A DNA stretch of 64,000 nucleotides, taken from NCBI GenBank assembly GCA_902728285.1, contig CACVBU010001118.1:1-64000 (forward strand). The letters run 5' to 3'. Positions 14,801 through 26,717 of the stretch are shown here, piece after piece. The stretch comes from Clytia hemisphaerica. Taxonomy: Eukaryota > Cnidaria > Hydrozoa > Leptothecata > Clytiidae. The notes beneath the pieces were generated by a model. The model worked only from the letters and a program-made list of their open reading frames with translations. It did no database searches and was not told the DNA's origin. The position numbers and the translations under genes were made by a program. Position 1 is the first letter of the stretch. Every line of letters starts with the position of its first letter.

Positions 14801-17800
14801 ATCAAAGAACATTCCGACAAGGAATATGTTTTCCAAGTTTGAACATTCATATTTTAACGCACATACTTCCAAAGGAAGTTACGTCTGAAAAGATGTTAAT
14901 TACTTCTTCAAATGTAATGGAACATTTTTTTGGAAATAGCTTCTGGCCCAATTTGATTTGAGGTTAGCTCAATCAGAGAAAATTCCGACGACGAACTTGT
15001 TTTCCATGTTTTAACATTGATATTTTAACGCACATACTTCCAAGAGAAGTTACTTCCGAAAAGATGTTAATTACTTCTTCAGATGTAATGGAACATTTTT
15101 TTGGAAATAGCTTCTGGCCCTAATTGATTTGAGGGCAAGCTCGATCAGAAAATATTCTGACGACGTATAATTTTTCCAAGAGTTTTAACGTTCATATTTT
15201 AACGCACATAATTCCAAAGGAAGTTACTTCTGAAAAGATGTTAATTACTTCTTCGGATGTAATAGAACATTTTTTTGGAAATAGCTTCTGGCCTAATTTG
15301 ATTCGAGGTTAGCTTGATCAAGGAACATCCCGACGAGGAATATGTTTTCCAAGTTTGAACATTCATATTTTAACGCATATACTTCCAAAGGAAGTTACGT
15401 CTGAAAAGATGTTAATTACTTCTTCAAATGTAATGAAACATTTTTTTGGAAATAGCTTCTGGCCCAATTTGATTTGAGGTTAGCTCAATCAGAGAAAATT
15501 CCGACGACGAACATGTTTTCCATGTTTTAACATTCATATTTTAACGCACATACTTCCAAGAGAAGTTACTTTCCAAAAGATGTTAATTACTTCTTCAGAT
15601 GTAATGGAACATTTTTTTTGGAAATAGCTTCTGGCCCTAATTGATTTGAGGGCAAGCTCGATCAGAAAATATTCTGACGACGTATATGTTTTCCAAGAGT
15701 TTAAACGTTCATATTTTAACGCACATAATTCCAAAGGAAGTTACTTCTGAAAAGATGTTAATTACTTCTTCAGATGTAATAGAACATTTTTTTGGAAATA
15801 GCTTCTGGCCTAATTTGATTTGAGGTTAGCTCGATCAAACAATATTCCGACGAGGAATATGTTTTCCAAGTTTGAACATTCATATTTTAACGCGCATACT
15901 TCCAAATGAAGTTACTTCTGAAAAGATGTTCATTACTTCTTCGGGTGTAATAGAACATTTTTTTCGAAATAGCTTCTGGCCCAATTTGATTTGAGGCTAG
16001 CTCAATCAGAGAACATTCCGACGACGAACATGTTTTCCTTGTTTGAACATTCATATTTTAACGCACATACTCCCAAAAGAAGTTACTTCTGAAAAGATGT
16101 TAATTACTTCTTCGGGTGTAATAGAACATTTTTTTGGAAATAGCTTCTGGCCTAATTTAATTTGAGGCTAGCTCAATCAGAGAACATTCCGACGACGAAC
16201 ATGTTTTCCTTGTTTGAACATTCATATTTTAACGCACATACTCCCAAAAGAAGTTACTTCTGAAAAGATGTTAATTACTTCTTCGGATGTAATAGAACAT
16301 TTTTTTGGACATAGCATCTGGCCCAATTTGATTTGAGGTTAGCTCAATCAGAGAACATTCCAACGACGAACATGTTTCTATGTTTTAACATTCATATTTT
16401 AACGCACATACTCCCAAGAGAAGTTACTTTCGAAAAGATGTTAATTACTTCTTCAGATGTAATGGAACATTTTTTTGGAAATAGCTTCTGGCCCAATTTG
16501 ATTTGAGGTTAGCTCAATCAGAGAACATTCCGACGACGAACATGTTTCTATGTTTTAACATTCATATTTTAACGCACATACTCCCAAGAGAAGTTACTTC
16601 GAAAAGATGTTTATTACTTCTTCAGATGTAATGGAACATTTTTTTGGAAATAGCTTCTGGCCCTATTTGATTTGAGGGCAAGCTCGATCAGAAAACATCC
16701 TGACGACGTAAATGTTTTCCAAGAGTTTGAACGTTCATATATTTTAACGCATATACTCCCAAAAGAAGTTACTTCTGAAAAGATGTTCATTACTTCTTCG
16801 GATGTAATAGAACATTTTTTTGGAAATAGCTTCTGGCCTAATTTGATTTGAGGTTAGCTCGATCAAAGAACATTCCGACGACGAACATGTTTTCCAAGTT
16901 TGAACATTCATATTTTAACGCACATACTCCCAAAGAAGTTACTTCTGAAAAGATGTTAATTACTTCTTCAGATGTAATGGAACATTTTTTTGGAAATAGC
17001 TTCTGGCCCTATTTGATTTGAGGGCAGCTCGATCAGAAAACATTCTGACGACGTAAATGTTTTCCAAGAGTTTGAACATTCATATTTTAACGCACATACT
17101 CCCAAAAGAAGTTACTTCTGAAAAGATGTTCATTACTTCTTCGGATGTAATAGAACATTTTTTTGGAAATAGCTTCTGGCCTAATTTGATTTGAGGTTAG
17201 CTCGATCAAAGAACATTCCGACGAGGAATATGTTTTCCAAGTTTGAACATTCATATTTTAACGCACATACTCCCAAACGAAGTTACTTCTGAAAAGATGT
17301 TAATTACTTCTTCAGATGTAATGGAACATTTTTTTGGAAATAGCTTCTGGCCTAATTTGATATGAGGTTAGCTCGATCAGAAAACATTCTGACGACGTAA
17401 ATGTTTTCCAAGAGTTTGAACGTTCATATATTTTAACGCACATACTCTCAAAAGAAGTTACTTCTGAAAAGATGTTCATTACTTCTTCGGATGTAATAGA
17501 ACATTTTTTTGGAATTAGCTTCTGGCCCAATTTGATTTGAGGTTAGCTCAATCAGAGAACATTCCGACGACGAACATGTTTTCCAAGTTTGAACATTCAT
17601 ATTTTAACGCACATACTCCCAAGAGAAGTTACTTTCGAAAAGATGTTAATTACTTCTTCAGATGTAATGGAACATTTTTTTGGAAATAGCTTCTGGCCCT
17701 ATTTGATTTGAGGGCAAGCTCGATCAGAAAACATTCTGACGACGTAAATGTTTTCCAAGAGTTTGAACGTTCATATATTTTAACGCATATACTCCCAAAA

Positions 17801-20800
17801 GAAGTTACTTCTGAAAAGATGTTCATTACTTCTTCGGATGTAATAGAACATTTTTTTAGAAATAGCTTCTGGCCTAATTTGATTTGAGGTTAGCTCGATC
17901 AAAGAACATTCCGACGAGGAATATGTTTTCCAAGTTTGAACATTCATATTTTAACGCACATACTCCCAAAAGAAGTTACTTCTGAAAAGATGTTAATTAC
18001 TTCTTCGGATGTAATAGAACATTTTTTTGGACATAGCATCTGGCCCAATTTGATTTGAGGTTAGCTCAATCAGAGAACATTCCAACGACGAACATGTTTC
18101 TATGTTTTAACATTCATATTTTAACGCACATACTCCCAAGAGAAGTTACTTTCGAAAAGATGTTAATTACTTCTTCAGATGTAATGGAACATTTTTTTGG
18201 AAATAGCTTCTGGCCCAATTTGATTTGAGGTTAGCTCAATCAGAGAACATTCCGACGACGAACATGTTTCTATGTTTTAACATTCATATTTTAACGCACA
18301 TACTCCCAAGAGAAGTTACTTTCGAAAAGATGTTAATTACTTCTTCAGATGTAATGGAACATTTTTTTGGAAATAGCTTCCGGCCCTATTTGATTTGAGG
18401 GCAAGCTCGATCAGAAAACATCCTGACGACGTAAATGTTTTCCAAGAGTTTGAACGTTCATATATTTTAACGCATATACTCCCAAAAGAAGTTACTTCTG
18501 AAAAGATGTTCATTACTTCTTCGGATGTTATAGAACATTTTTTTCGAAATAGCTTCTGGCCTAATTTGATTTGAGGTTAGCTCGATCAAAGAACATTCCG
18601 ACGAGGAATATGTTTTCCAAGTTTGAACATTCATATTTTAACGCACATACTTCCAAACGAAGTTACTTCTGAAAAGATGTTAATTACTTCTTCAGATGTA
18701 ATGGAACATTTTTTTGGAAATAGCTTCCGGCCCTATTTGATTTGAGGGCAAGCTCGATCAGAAAACATCCTGACGACGTAAATGTTTTCCAAGAGTTTGA
18801 ACGTTCATATATTTTAACGCATATACTCCCAAAAGAAGTTACTTCTGAAAAGATGTTCATTACTTCTTCGGATGTTAAAGAACATTTTTTTCGAAATAGC
18901 TTCTGGCCTAATTTGATTTGAGGTTAGCTCGATCAAAGAACATTCCGACGAGGAATATGTTTTCCAAGTTTGAACATTCATATTTTAACGCACATACTTC
19001 CAAACGAAGTTACTTCTGAAAAGATGTTAATTACTTCTTCAGATGTAATGGAACATTTTTTTTGAAATAGCTTCCGGCCCTATTTGATTTGAGGGCAAGC
19101 TCGATCAGAAAACATTCTGACGACGTAAATGTTTTCCAAGAGTTTGAACGTTCATATATTTTAACGCACATACTTCCAAATGAAGTTACTTCTGAAAAGA
19201 TGTTAATTACTTCTTCGGATGTAATAGAACATTTTTTTGGAAATAGCTTCTGGCCTAATTTGATTTGAGGTTAGCTCAATCAGAGAACATTCTGACGACG
19301 AACATGTTTTCCTTGTTTGAATGTTCATATATTTTAACGCACATACTCTCAAAAGAAGTTACTTCTGAAAAGATATTCATTACTTCTTCGGATGTAATAG
19401 AACATTTTTTTGGAATTAGCTTCTGGCCCAATTTGATTTGAGGTTAGCTCAATCAGAGAACATTCCAACGACGAACATGTTTCTATGTTTTAACATTCAT
19501 ATTTTAACGCACATACTCCCAAGAGAAGTTACTTTCGAAAAGATGTTAATTACTTCTTCAGATGTAATGGAACATTTTTTTGGAAATAGCTTCTGGCCCT
19601 ATTTGATTTGAGGGCAAGCTCGATCAGAAAACATTCTGACGACGTAAATGTTTTCCAAGAGTTTGAACGTTCATATATTTTAACGCACATACTCCCAAAA
19701 GAAGTTACTTCTGAAAAGATGTTCATTACTTCTTCGGATGTAATAGAACATTTTTTTAGAAATAGCTTTTGGCCTAATTTGATTTGAGGTTAGCTCGACC
19801 AAAGAACATTCCGACGAGGAATATGTTTTCCAAGTTTGAACATTCATATTTTAACGCACATACTCCCAAAAGAAGTTACTTCTGAAAAGATGTTCATTAC
19901 TTCTTCGGATGTAATAGAACATGTTTTTCGAAATAGCTTCTGGCCTAATTTGATTTGAGGTTAGCTCGATCAAAGAACATTCCGACGAGGAATATGTTTT
20001 CCAAGTTTGAACATTCATATTCTAACGCACATACTTCCGAAGGAAGTTACTTCTGAAAAGATGTTAATTACTTCTTCGGATGTAATAGTACATTTTTTTG
20101 GAAATAGCTTCTTGCCTAATTTGATATGAGGTTAGCTCGATCAAAGAATATTCCGACGAGGAATATGTTTTCCAAGTTTGAACATTCATATTTTAACGCA
20201 AATACTTCCAAATAAAGCTACTTCTGAAAAGATGTTAATTACTTCTTCGGATGTAATAGAACATATTCTTGGAAATAGCTTCTGGCCTAATTTGATTTGA
20301 GGTTAGCTCAATCAGAACATTCCGACGACGAACATGTTTTCCAAGTTTGAACATTCATATTTTAACGCACATACTCCCAAAAGAAGTTACTTCTGAAAAG
20401 ATGTTCATTACTTCTTCGGATGTAATAGAACATGTTTTTCGAAATAGCTTCTGGCCTAATTTGATTTGAGGTTAGCTCGATCAAAGAACATTCCGACGAG
20501 GAATATGTTTTCCAAGTTTGAACATTCATATTCTAACGCACATACTTCCGAAGGAAGTTACTTCTGAAAAGATGTTAATTACTTCTTCGGATGTAATAGT
20601 ACATTTTTTTGGAAATAGCTTCTTGCCTAATTTGATATGAGGTTAGCTCGATCAAAGAATATTCCGACGAGGAATATGTTTTCCAAGTTTGAACATTCAT
20701 ATTTTAACGCACATACTTCCAAATAAAGTTACTTCTGAAAAGATGTTCATTACTTCTTCGGATGTAATAGAACATTTTTTTCGAAATAGCTTCTGGCCTA

Positions 20801-20965
20801 ATTTGATGAGGTTAGCTCGATCAAAGAATATTCCGACGAGGAATATGTTTTCCAAGTTTAAACATTCATATTTTATCGTACATACTTCCAAAGGAAGTTA
20901 TTTCCGAAAAGATGTTAATTATTTCTTCGGATGTTAATTACTTCTTCGGATGTAATAGAATATAT
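14800..20965. repeat. Satellite array, family 2 (diverged ~170-178-bp monomer)
   Basis: A tandem array of ~170-178-bp units that keep the family 1 core (TTTGATTTGAGG, CGACGA, AACATTCATATTTTAACGCA) but end in a different half, with GAAGTTACTTCTGAAAAGAT, ATTACTTCTTCGGATGTAAT and GAACATTTTTTTGGAAATAG. Sub-blocks recur: a three-monomer block repeats at 511 bp (ATGTTCATT at 19890 and 20401), and a block with the GGACATAGCATCTGG variant repeats about 1.71 kb apart (near 16,310 and 18,025). No coding capacity is supported; short ORFs on either strand follow the repeat. Confidence 0.92.
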
Positions 20966-21103
20966 TTTAACTAGTGTTCTATCATATTTGCTGTTATGTT
21001 AGCGCACTTTTTGGGTGTGGCTAGTGGCCCTATTTGATTTGAGGTTAGCTCAATCAGGGAACATTCCGACGACGAACATCCTTTTCAAGCCTGAACATTC
21101 ATA
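20966..21103. repeat. Residual family 1 monomer at the array edge
   Basis: After the family 2 array, family 1 sequence returns for less than one monomer (ACTAGTGTTCTATCATATTT through the CGACGACGAACATCC box) and then stops near ATTCATATGAAATAC. This marks the right border of the satellite block and shows that family 2 sits within or beside family 1. Confidence 0.85.
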
Positions 21104-22084
21104 TGAAATACAGCATTCATGTGTGCATTTTTAGCCAATCAAATTGCTCATATTTTTAAATTTGACGATAAGGAACATTATGTCTTATCTAAAAAATACT
21201 TAAGTTTCATGAAATGAGAAAAAGTAATGAAAACTATTGATGACATTGAAAAACAAACTTTGCTTCAAAAAGTACTCGCTGAACACACTTTTTCTCTAAA
21301 ATCCCCGAACATTTTTGTTAAAAAAGATGTTGATTGAACTGTTTTAATGGTTTGGCCTAGCCTTTAGTTGACACTTTTTTACTCCTGCGCCTTTATTTTT
21401 GAGCTAGGAAGAAAAGACAGTATTGAATCTTTCGAGGGTTAGATCAGTCAGTCTAGGAAGGAAAGTTCACATCAAATTCTTTGAGGACTTTATATAGCAA
21501 GTCTTGGATTTCTATTTACAAAGAAAAGGAGGAGCTTCAAACCGTAACATGGCAACCATCCACCACGTATATGCAGAGCTGATTAAAATGACGACGCAAA
21601 CATGTTCAGGTAATAATTGATCAGGTTTATAAAAGCCCCGATCCAAAATTAGCTATAAGTGGCTTCATTTCCCATCCAAAATGCGTGACCCGCGTGGTTT
21701 TCACGCAAACGCCAGTTTGAAAGGAAAACCCCTCGCCAGATTTTGAAAAATGTGTTGCGCAACAACAATGAAAAGGCTAGATTCAATCCGTCAGTCAAAA
21801 TGCTTTGCGAATCTTAAGATTTCACTTTTTCTTACTCGAGAAAGTTTTAAGATGCCTCTTAGCCGATTCGGGGCTTTGAACTCAATGGTCCACCCTCCTT
21901 TTAATGTCTTCTAGAGGGAAATACAGACCTGACCAGAAAAAGGCTTCAATTGCTTCATACACTTTGAAATAAGGTTAAGGTTAAAAAAGGTTACGTAAAT
22001 TTTTTTTAACCAAATCATCTCAACTTACCTCAATGGAATTAATGTATCTGATTCAGGACTAACAGGTCATCCTGGATGCAAGAT
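21104..22084. other. Non-repetitive intergenic DNA next to the satellite
   Basis: AT-rich sequence with no ORF longer than about 60 codons that looks like a protein, no tandem structure and no terminal inverted repeats that I can see. I find nothing to annotate here. Confidence 0.6.
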
Positions 22085-22242
22085 GTATTCATGATATGCA
22101 CCATTGCAATGTCTTCCTCAAACCCAACAGCTGATTGGTTGAAAGTGACGTATTGACTGATTTTACGTCACTTACAACCAATCAGCTATTGGGTCAATGA
22201 TGTAATGTCAGAAGACATTGCAGTGATGCATATCATGAATAC
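22085..22242. mobile_element. Small foldback (inverted-repeat) element
   Basis: Two arms of about 67 and 75 bp meet around a short centre near 22,155. The left arm starts GTATTCATGATATGCA and the right arm ends TGCATATCATGAATAC. Internal blocks such as CAGCTGATTGGTTG and TGACGTA are mirrored as CAACCAATCAGCT and TACGTCA, with a few mismatches and indels. This is the structure of a MITE or foldback relic. I cannot define a target-site duplication. Confidence 0.7.
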
Positions 22243-23232
22243 TTGTCCATAGTGTTAAAAGTGTAAAATGAAATAAAACGATTTGACTCTTTATGGCCCG
22301 CATTTTTTAGGTATGGGGAGGTGGATTCAAAGTCGCTTACAGAGCAGGATTCGAATATCACAATCAATCACATGTCCAGTTATTTACACTTGGTCCATTT
22401 AAACAGACCCAGCAAATTGACTCGCAAACAGGTATGAGTTCTGATTCAAAGAATCTTAAATTCTTGGTTTTCCAAGGGACGAGTACAGCTGCATAGTGTA
22501 CTGACCCATAGCCGGGTGGTGGTTTCTAATCCCTAAAACATATATGTTTACATTACATTTGGGATGGAGTTGGTATATCTCCCGTTTTGTGCTAGTACTG
22601 AATTTTGGTTTTTGATGGATAAAATGGCTGAGGATTTCCAAATTTAGGCAAATCAGAACGGAGATTTTCCTGATTTTCGAAATTTTCAAAAATAATTCCC
22701 TAAATAATAAGATATTTTTTTCAATATCCTGATTTTCTAATTCAAAAAAATCGAATAGTCGCAGAAATATTTCCTGATTTTGAGCGCTCCCACATTTTGG
22801 TGACCTGAAATTGATTGTGAGGTATTACAATGTATTTTGCCAGGGTCGTGTAGCCATATTTTCATCGGTAACTGGCTCTGAATAGAAGGTTGGGGTCCGT
22901 TTTTCACAAAAAAATTTAGTACCAAGTAGAAAAGAAAGGAAGATGGTAACCAAAGCCAAAATCATCTACTCCTTGTCCTCTTTCGTCTGTTGTTTGATAG
23001 TTTGTTTTATTCCTTCTTCTTTCCAGCCTCTGTACTCATGTGGCATTTTGAAATCTCACGGTTGCTGTTCAACTATCTTGTATTTTGTATTGAGTGGCAC
23101 CTCTTTTAAAGTCATCAACAAAATCAGACTTAAAGGTATTCAATTATTCCAACCCAAATTTCAAATTCATGTAATCGAACCATGTTTTGTTTTTCTGAAT
23201 GTAAAGTAATGAACGTCACTTGGTAGATTATA
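22243..23232. other. Intergenic DNA without supported features
   Basis: Contains a few short open frames, including an 88-codon one at 22943-23209 with a hydrophobic stretch. It has no recognisable domain, conserved motif or gene context. I see no coding feature I can defend. Confidence 0.5.
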
Positions 23233-23339
23233 TTGTAGAACTTTCAATTAGCGGACACCGTTGGGGAGACAGGTTATTATCCGCTAATTAGAGGTGTGGT
23301 GTCCACCTTTAAGAGAGTCCGCTGATTAGAGTTCTACTG
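23233..23339. mobile_element. 107-bp MITE with GTAGAAC/GCGGAC ends (pogo/Tigger-like style)
   Basis: The left end reads TTGTAGAACTTTCAATTAGC and the right end, reversed, reads CAGTAGAACTCTAATCAGCG. Both lead into GGAC and are flanked by TA (23231-23232 and 23340-23341). Inner copies of CCGCTAATTAGAGG add further inverted repetition. TA duplication plus CAGTAGAAC-type ends resembles non-autonomous pogo/Tigger (Tc1/mariner) elements; that family assignment is inference. Confidence 0.55.
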
Positions 23340-23479
23340 TAGTTAGATTTTTTAGATGATAAAACTTAGAGGGTTCCCGTCGTCGCAAACGACGTTGCTG
23401 AACGCACACAGTTCTTCTAGAGATAAGCTATCATGATGAAATGATGATAATCTATATCTAGCTGTCACCCGAGGCTAGA

Positions 23480-24112
23480 TATTGACAGCTTTTGGTTGGC
23501 AAAGTTTTTGTTTGTTTTATCAAGCGAAGATTATCTGTTCTCGGGCTTTCTCTCACACGCCAAATGAAATCACCACCACATTAGGAGTTCCATTTCTTAG
23601 CTTTTTCGCACATCTCTTTGATTTTCCTTCTTTCATTGATGGTGAAATCATCAGTGATGCTTAGATGATATCCAAGCCCCTTCAACTTTTTTAGGTTGCT
23701 CACGATTCTTTCTTTTTCTTCTTCGCTTTGCAAGGTCACCTTTATCGGACTCCATTTCCCGGCCCATTTTCATGTTCGAACCCAATACGATGTTGATGCG
23801 TTGGTTTGATGTCGCGTATACTGATATCGTTGAGCAGATCCTCAATTTCCTTTTTGTCCTCTTTTTGATCTTTTTCTTTCATTTCTTCAATTTGCTCAGG
23901 AAGTCTATGAATTATGATGTTTCTTTTCCTTGATTCGATGTCTCGTTTTTCTCTCCGCTGCTCTTCTTTTGTTCCGAAACAACAGATTTAAGATTTTCCT
24001 TGTGTGCTTTGGTTATATCAGCGTAGGTTTTACGTGATGACTCTTTCATAAAATCTTTTGTCTGTTGTATCTCTTCTTTTATCATTTTCCTTTCTTCAGT
24101 TGTTAGCAATAG
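23480..24112 (-). pseudogene. Degraded LINE ORF1-like gene (coiled coil plus RRM-like region)
   Basis: Reading the minus strand from 24109, a lysine/glutamate-rich start (MLTTEERKMIKEEIQQTKDF, coiled-coil-like) leads, with frame changes, into ESRKRNIIIHRLPEQ, then EEIEDLL-type spacing and KPTHQHRIGFE, then SEEEKERIVSNLKKLKGLG and ITDDFTINERRKI, ending near FIWRVRESPRT. This order matches the ORF1-type proteins that accompany non-LTR retrotransposons in invertebrates: an NxxIFGVPE-like strand, an RIG turn, a basic KV strand, an EEEKxxxxxNLKxLKG helix and a WRVRGSPR tail. The segments lie in different frames and stops interrupt them, so the copy is dead. The family assignment is by motif memory, and I cannot tell which LINE clade it belongs to. 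No linked ORF2 lies beside it. Confidence 0.6.
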
Positions 24113-24774
24113 AACTTTTCAAATATAAAAATAGCATGTCACCATGTCAGATCTAACTAAAGACATTTTCAAACATGATGAAAATATCAAAGTAAATCGC
24201 AGACTCGCTTTAGCTACTGGTTACTTGCATGTTCGTTCTCTTTTAAATAGAAGGACATTTTCTCCTCTCAAGACCCTAATATAAACGTTGGAGCTATCCA
24301 ACAAGATCAGAGATGATATTTTCATTCTCTTAGCTTAAAATTTGTCTTGTATTGACTTTCATTGATTTATTTCTTTGTTTTTCATCGCCCGAAGCTGTGG
24401 TTCTTGCTAAAACAATTTAGTTTAGGGCCGAATTTTGGGTTCAACTTTAGTTTTGTGTTCGCGCTAAGATATATTTTCAAATGGGTGTGATTCCATTGAG
24501 GCAGTTAGACAGCTCTTCTCACGTTCAAAGTTTTCGTATCATGAAGCAAAATACTTTCCACACACTATTTGAAGAAGGATTACTGAACGTGTTGCAGGAA
24601 AAAAAGATGTCACGCTTGGCTTTTGCTAATGTTAGAATCTTTTCTTTAGTCTACAATTTAGAAGCCTGGGTTCTTAAATTATGGCACTACATTAAGTGCA
24701 TTTCCGTCAGTTTAGAGGTGCACGATCGATGTTTGATGTTAAAATATTTCATCTTTTTGGTGTTCAATGACAGG
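24113..24774. other. Intergenic DNA without supported features
   Basis: AT-rich. The 144-codon open frame at 24481-24915 on the plus strand runs into the MITE at 24783 and shows no recognisable domain. I do not annotate it as a gene. Confidence 0.5.
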
Positions 24775-24782
24775 CCTAAACA

Positions 24783-24991
24783 CCGGGGGCAAACTTTTTT
24801 AAAGCAAAAAAATTCAGATTTTCGAGCAAACGTTTGCAATTTTTTCCTAGATTTGCTGAAATTTCCACCCATACAGTGCATTAATCAAAAGTCCACCCCT
24901 ACAGTGCATTTCTGATATTTTGAAAAACATACCCTTAACTGCCGCACATACCCGTCGGTCAATTTACCTGACTGCCCCCCCCCTCCTCCGG
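24783..24991. mobile_element. 209-bp CCGGGGG-ended MITE with 8-bp target duplication
   Basis: The element starts CCGGGGGCAAAC and ends CCCCCCTCCTCCGG. It is flanked on both sides by CCTAAACA (24775-24782 and 24992-24999), an exact 8-bp duplication. Near the right end it carries GCCGCACATACCCGT, a motif also seen in the 34.8-35.27 kb copy. Eight-base duplications are typical of hAT and P elements, so a hAT-like non-autonomous origin is plausible. A second member with its own 8-bp duplication is at 49768-50050. Confidence 0.8.
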
Positions 24992-24999
24992 CCTAAACA

Positions 25000-26169
25000 A
25001 GATGTTGCTTCTTCAAACATAGTTGAGGACTAGCTGTGCGGTGCCATGCTGGTGCAGATTTTCAATTCAATGTTCATTTGTTCTTTTCTAACCCTTTAAG
25101 TGCCACGGTAATTTTTTCTGAGTTTTTTAAAGAAAATCGCTAGTTCAAACTTTAAAGGCTTATCTCCGGATCTAGAGGAGTTAGAAGCTCGTTTATAGCC
25201 CGTTGGATAGTTTAGAGTCTCCTCTTTTTTTAGGCGCCTTCGGCATCATCATTTTTGGCCAAAAAACTGAAATCCTTGAAAAATGCTGACGTCATCAAAT
25301 CAATGAAATCTTCTGAAAATTTGCATTGAAATGTATCTTTGATGAAAATTTGAAATTGTTTTGATAATTCTATCAAAAGTTATTGGAATTTCAATTTTTA
25401 TGACGTCATCAAAAAATAGCGCAAAATTGAGGATTTTTGCGAATTACTCAAAATTTCTAAATAAAAAAACATCTGCCTGGACTGAATCTTTTTCTACTTA
25501 GTTATACGCTTCGTTTGAGCCCAAAAAGAGATTATGAAAATAATTTGTAACGTTGCAAAAATTTTGATCTCCGCGAACCTGCCTTATTCCTCTAGAGGTA
25601 CCTTGTGCCCCAAGGGCCAAAAAAACCAAAAAAACATCAATTATTTCCAAGGGAAAGTGGGTTTTTAAATTTGCGAAAGATTTACACTGCAACAACTTCT
25701 CCCCCAAAACGCTAATAGATTACCTATATCCGTATACTCTTACGGCTATGTGAAGCCTGTGATAGACAGAGGTGTGTCTTAATGCTGGGATAGCGTTACA
25801 GAAATTTTTCATAAACTCATTTAGTATAGTAAGATATAGAATGCCATGGTTTTGCTGCGTAGATCGTCAGAAAAACACATTTTATACACGAAAAATATGA
25901 GAATTCACTATGGGCAGAGCCCTTAACAGCAATACCATGTGATTTCTTGATTCCAAACCATTTCCCCGGTGAAGTGAATGTCACCGATGGATCCCTCAGT
26001 CCTCGTTTTTCGGTTGTATTTTCTTAGATTCAATTTTTGGCGAATACTACTTGCTTCTTTTTGGGTCTTGAATGTCAGAGTTCTTGATTTGATCTTGATG
26101 GTATCAAATCCATAATTTGTGTCACCTATCGATTATTGATTCATTTGAGAGAGGAAAGGTTACCAATAA
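25000..26169. other. Intergenic DNA with a degraded interspersed repeat
   Basis: Between about 25,085 and 25,720 the text has the look of an old dispersed repeat, with TGACGTCATCA at about 25288 and again, preceded by TTTTTA, at about 25400, and A/T-rich blocks between. I cannot define its ends. The rest holds nothing I can support. Confidence 0.35.
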
Positions 26170-26171
26170 TA

Positions 26172-26717
26172 GTAGGGGGCCAAGCCCGGGGTCTCGTGAC
26201 ATCTTTTTTACGACCTAACCATTTTAGTCCATCCGAAAAAACAGTATATTACAAGACATTTTTGAGTGGGAGGACGTGGATTAGGCCCGGGAAAACTTTT
26301 TATGACCATAATAGTGACGCCATAGGCAAAACTGCAAGGGAAAACGCGAGGTTTAGGAAAATAGCTGATTTTCAAAAGTCAAAATAAACGAAACCGATTG
26401 GTACCATCTGAAAGAGCATGAAATTCTAAGCCAAAAATGTATTACAACAACTCTCTAACTAAAACACACAAAGAAATACAGCCGCTTTAATGTCAACTAA
26501 CTGTCAGCTCTACTGTGATTTGACGTCAACGTCAAATCGTATCTTGATTGTACTGACGTCGGAATGTTTTTGAACTTCAAGAGGCTGTATTCACTTTTGT
26601 GTTTGAGTCAGAGAGTTGCTGTAATAAATTTTTTTGCTCAGAATCTCGTGCTCTTTCAGATGGTATCATTTTCATTTTCGTTTATTTCGAATTTTGACCT
26701 CAGGCTTGGTCCCCTAC
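26172..26717. mobile_element. 546-bp foldback element with TA target duplication
   Basis: The left end reads GTAGGGGGCCAAGCCCGGGG; the right end reversed reads GTAGGGGACCAAGCCTGAGG. TA flanks both sides (26170-26171, 26718-26719). Inward, a second pair of mirrored blocks (TACCATCTGAAAGAGCA near 26,401 and its complement near 26,650; CAACTCTCT near 26,450 and its complement near 26,605) makes most of the element one imperfect hairpin centred near 26,530, where TTGACGTCAACGTCAA sits. It encodes nothing recognisable and is a non-autonomous TA-specific element. Confidence 0.75.

Noticed and set aside
1..21103. CRISPR-like regular repeats
   Set aside because: Units are contiguous 170-380-bp satellites without unique spacers, and the context is eukaryotic.
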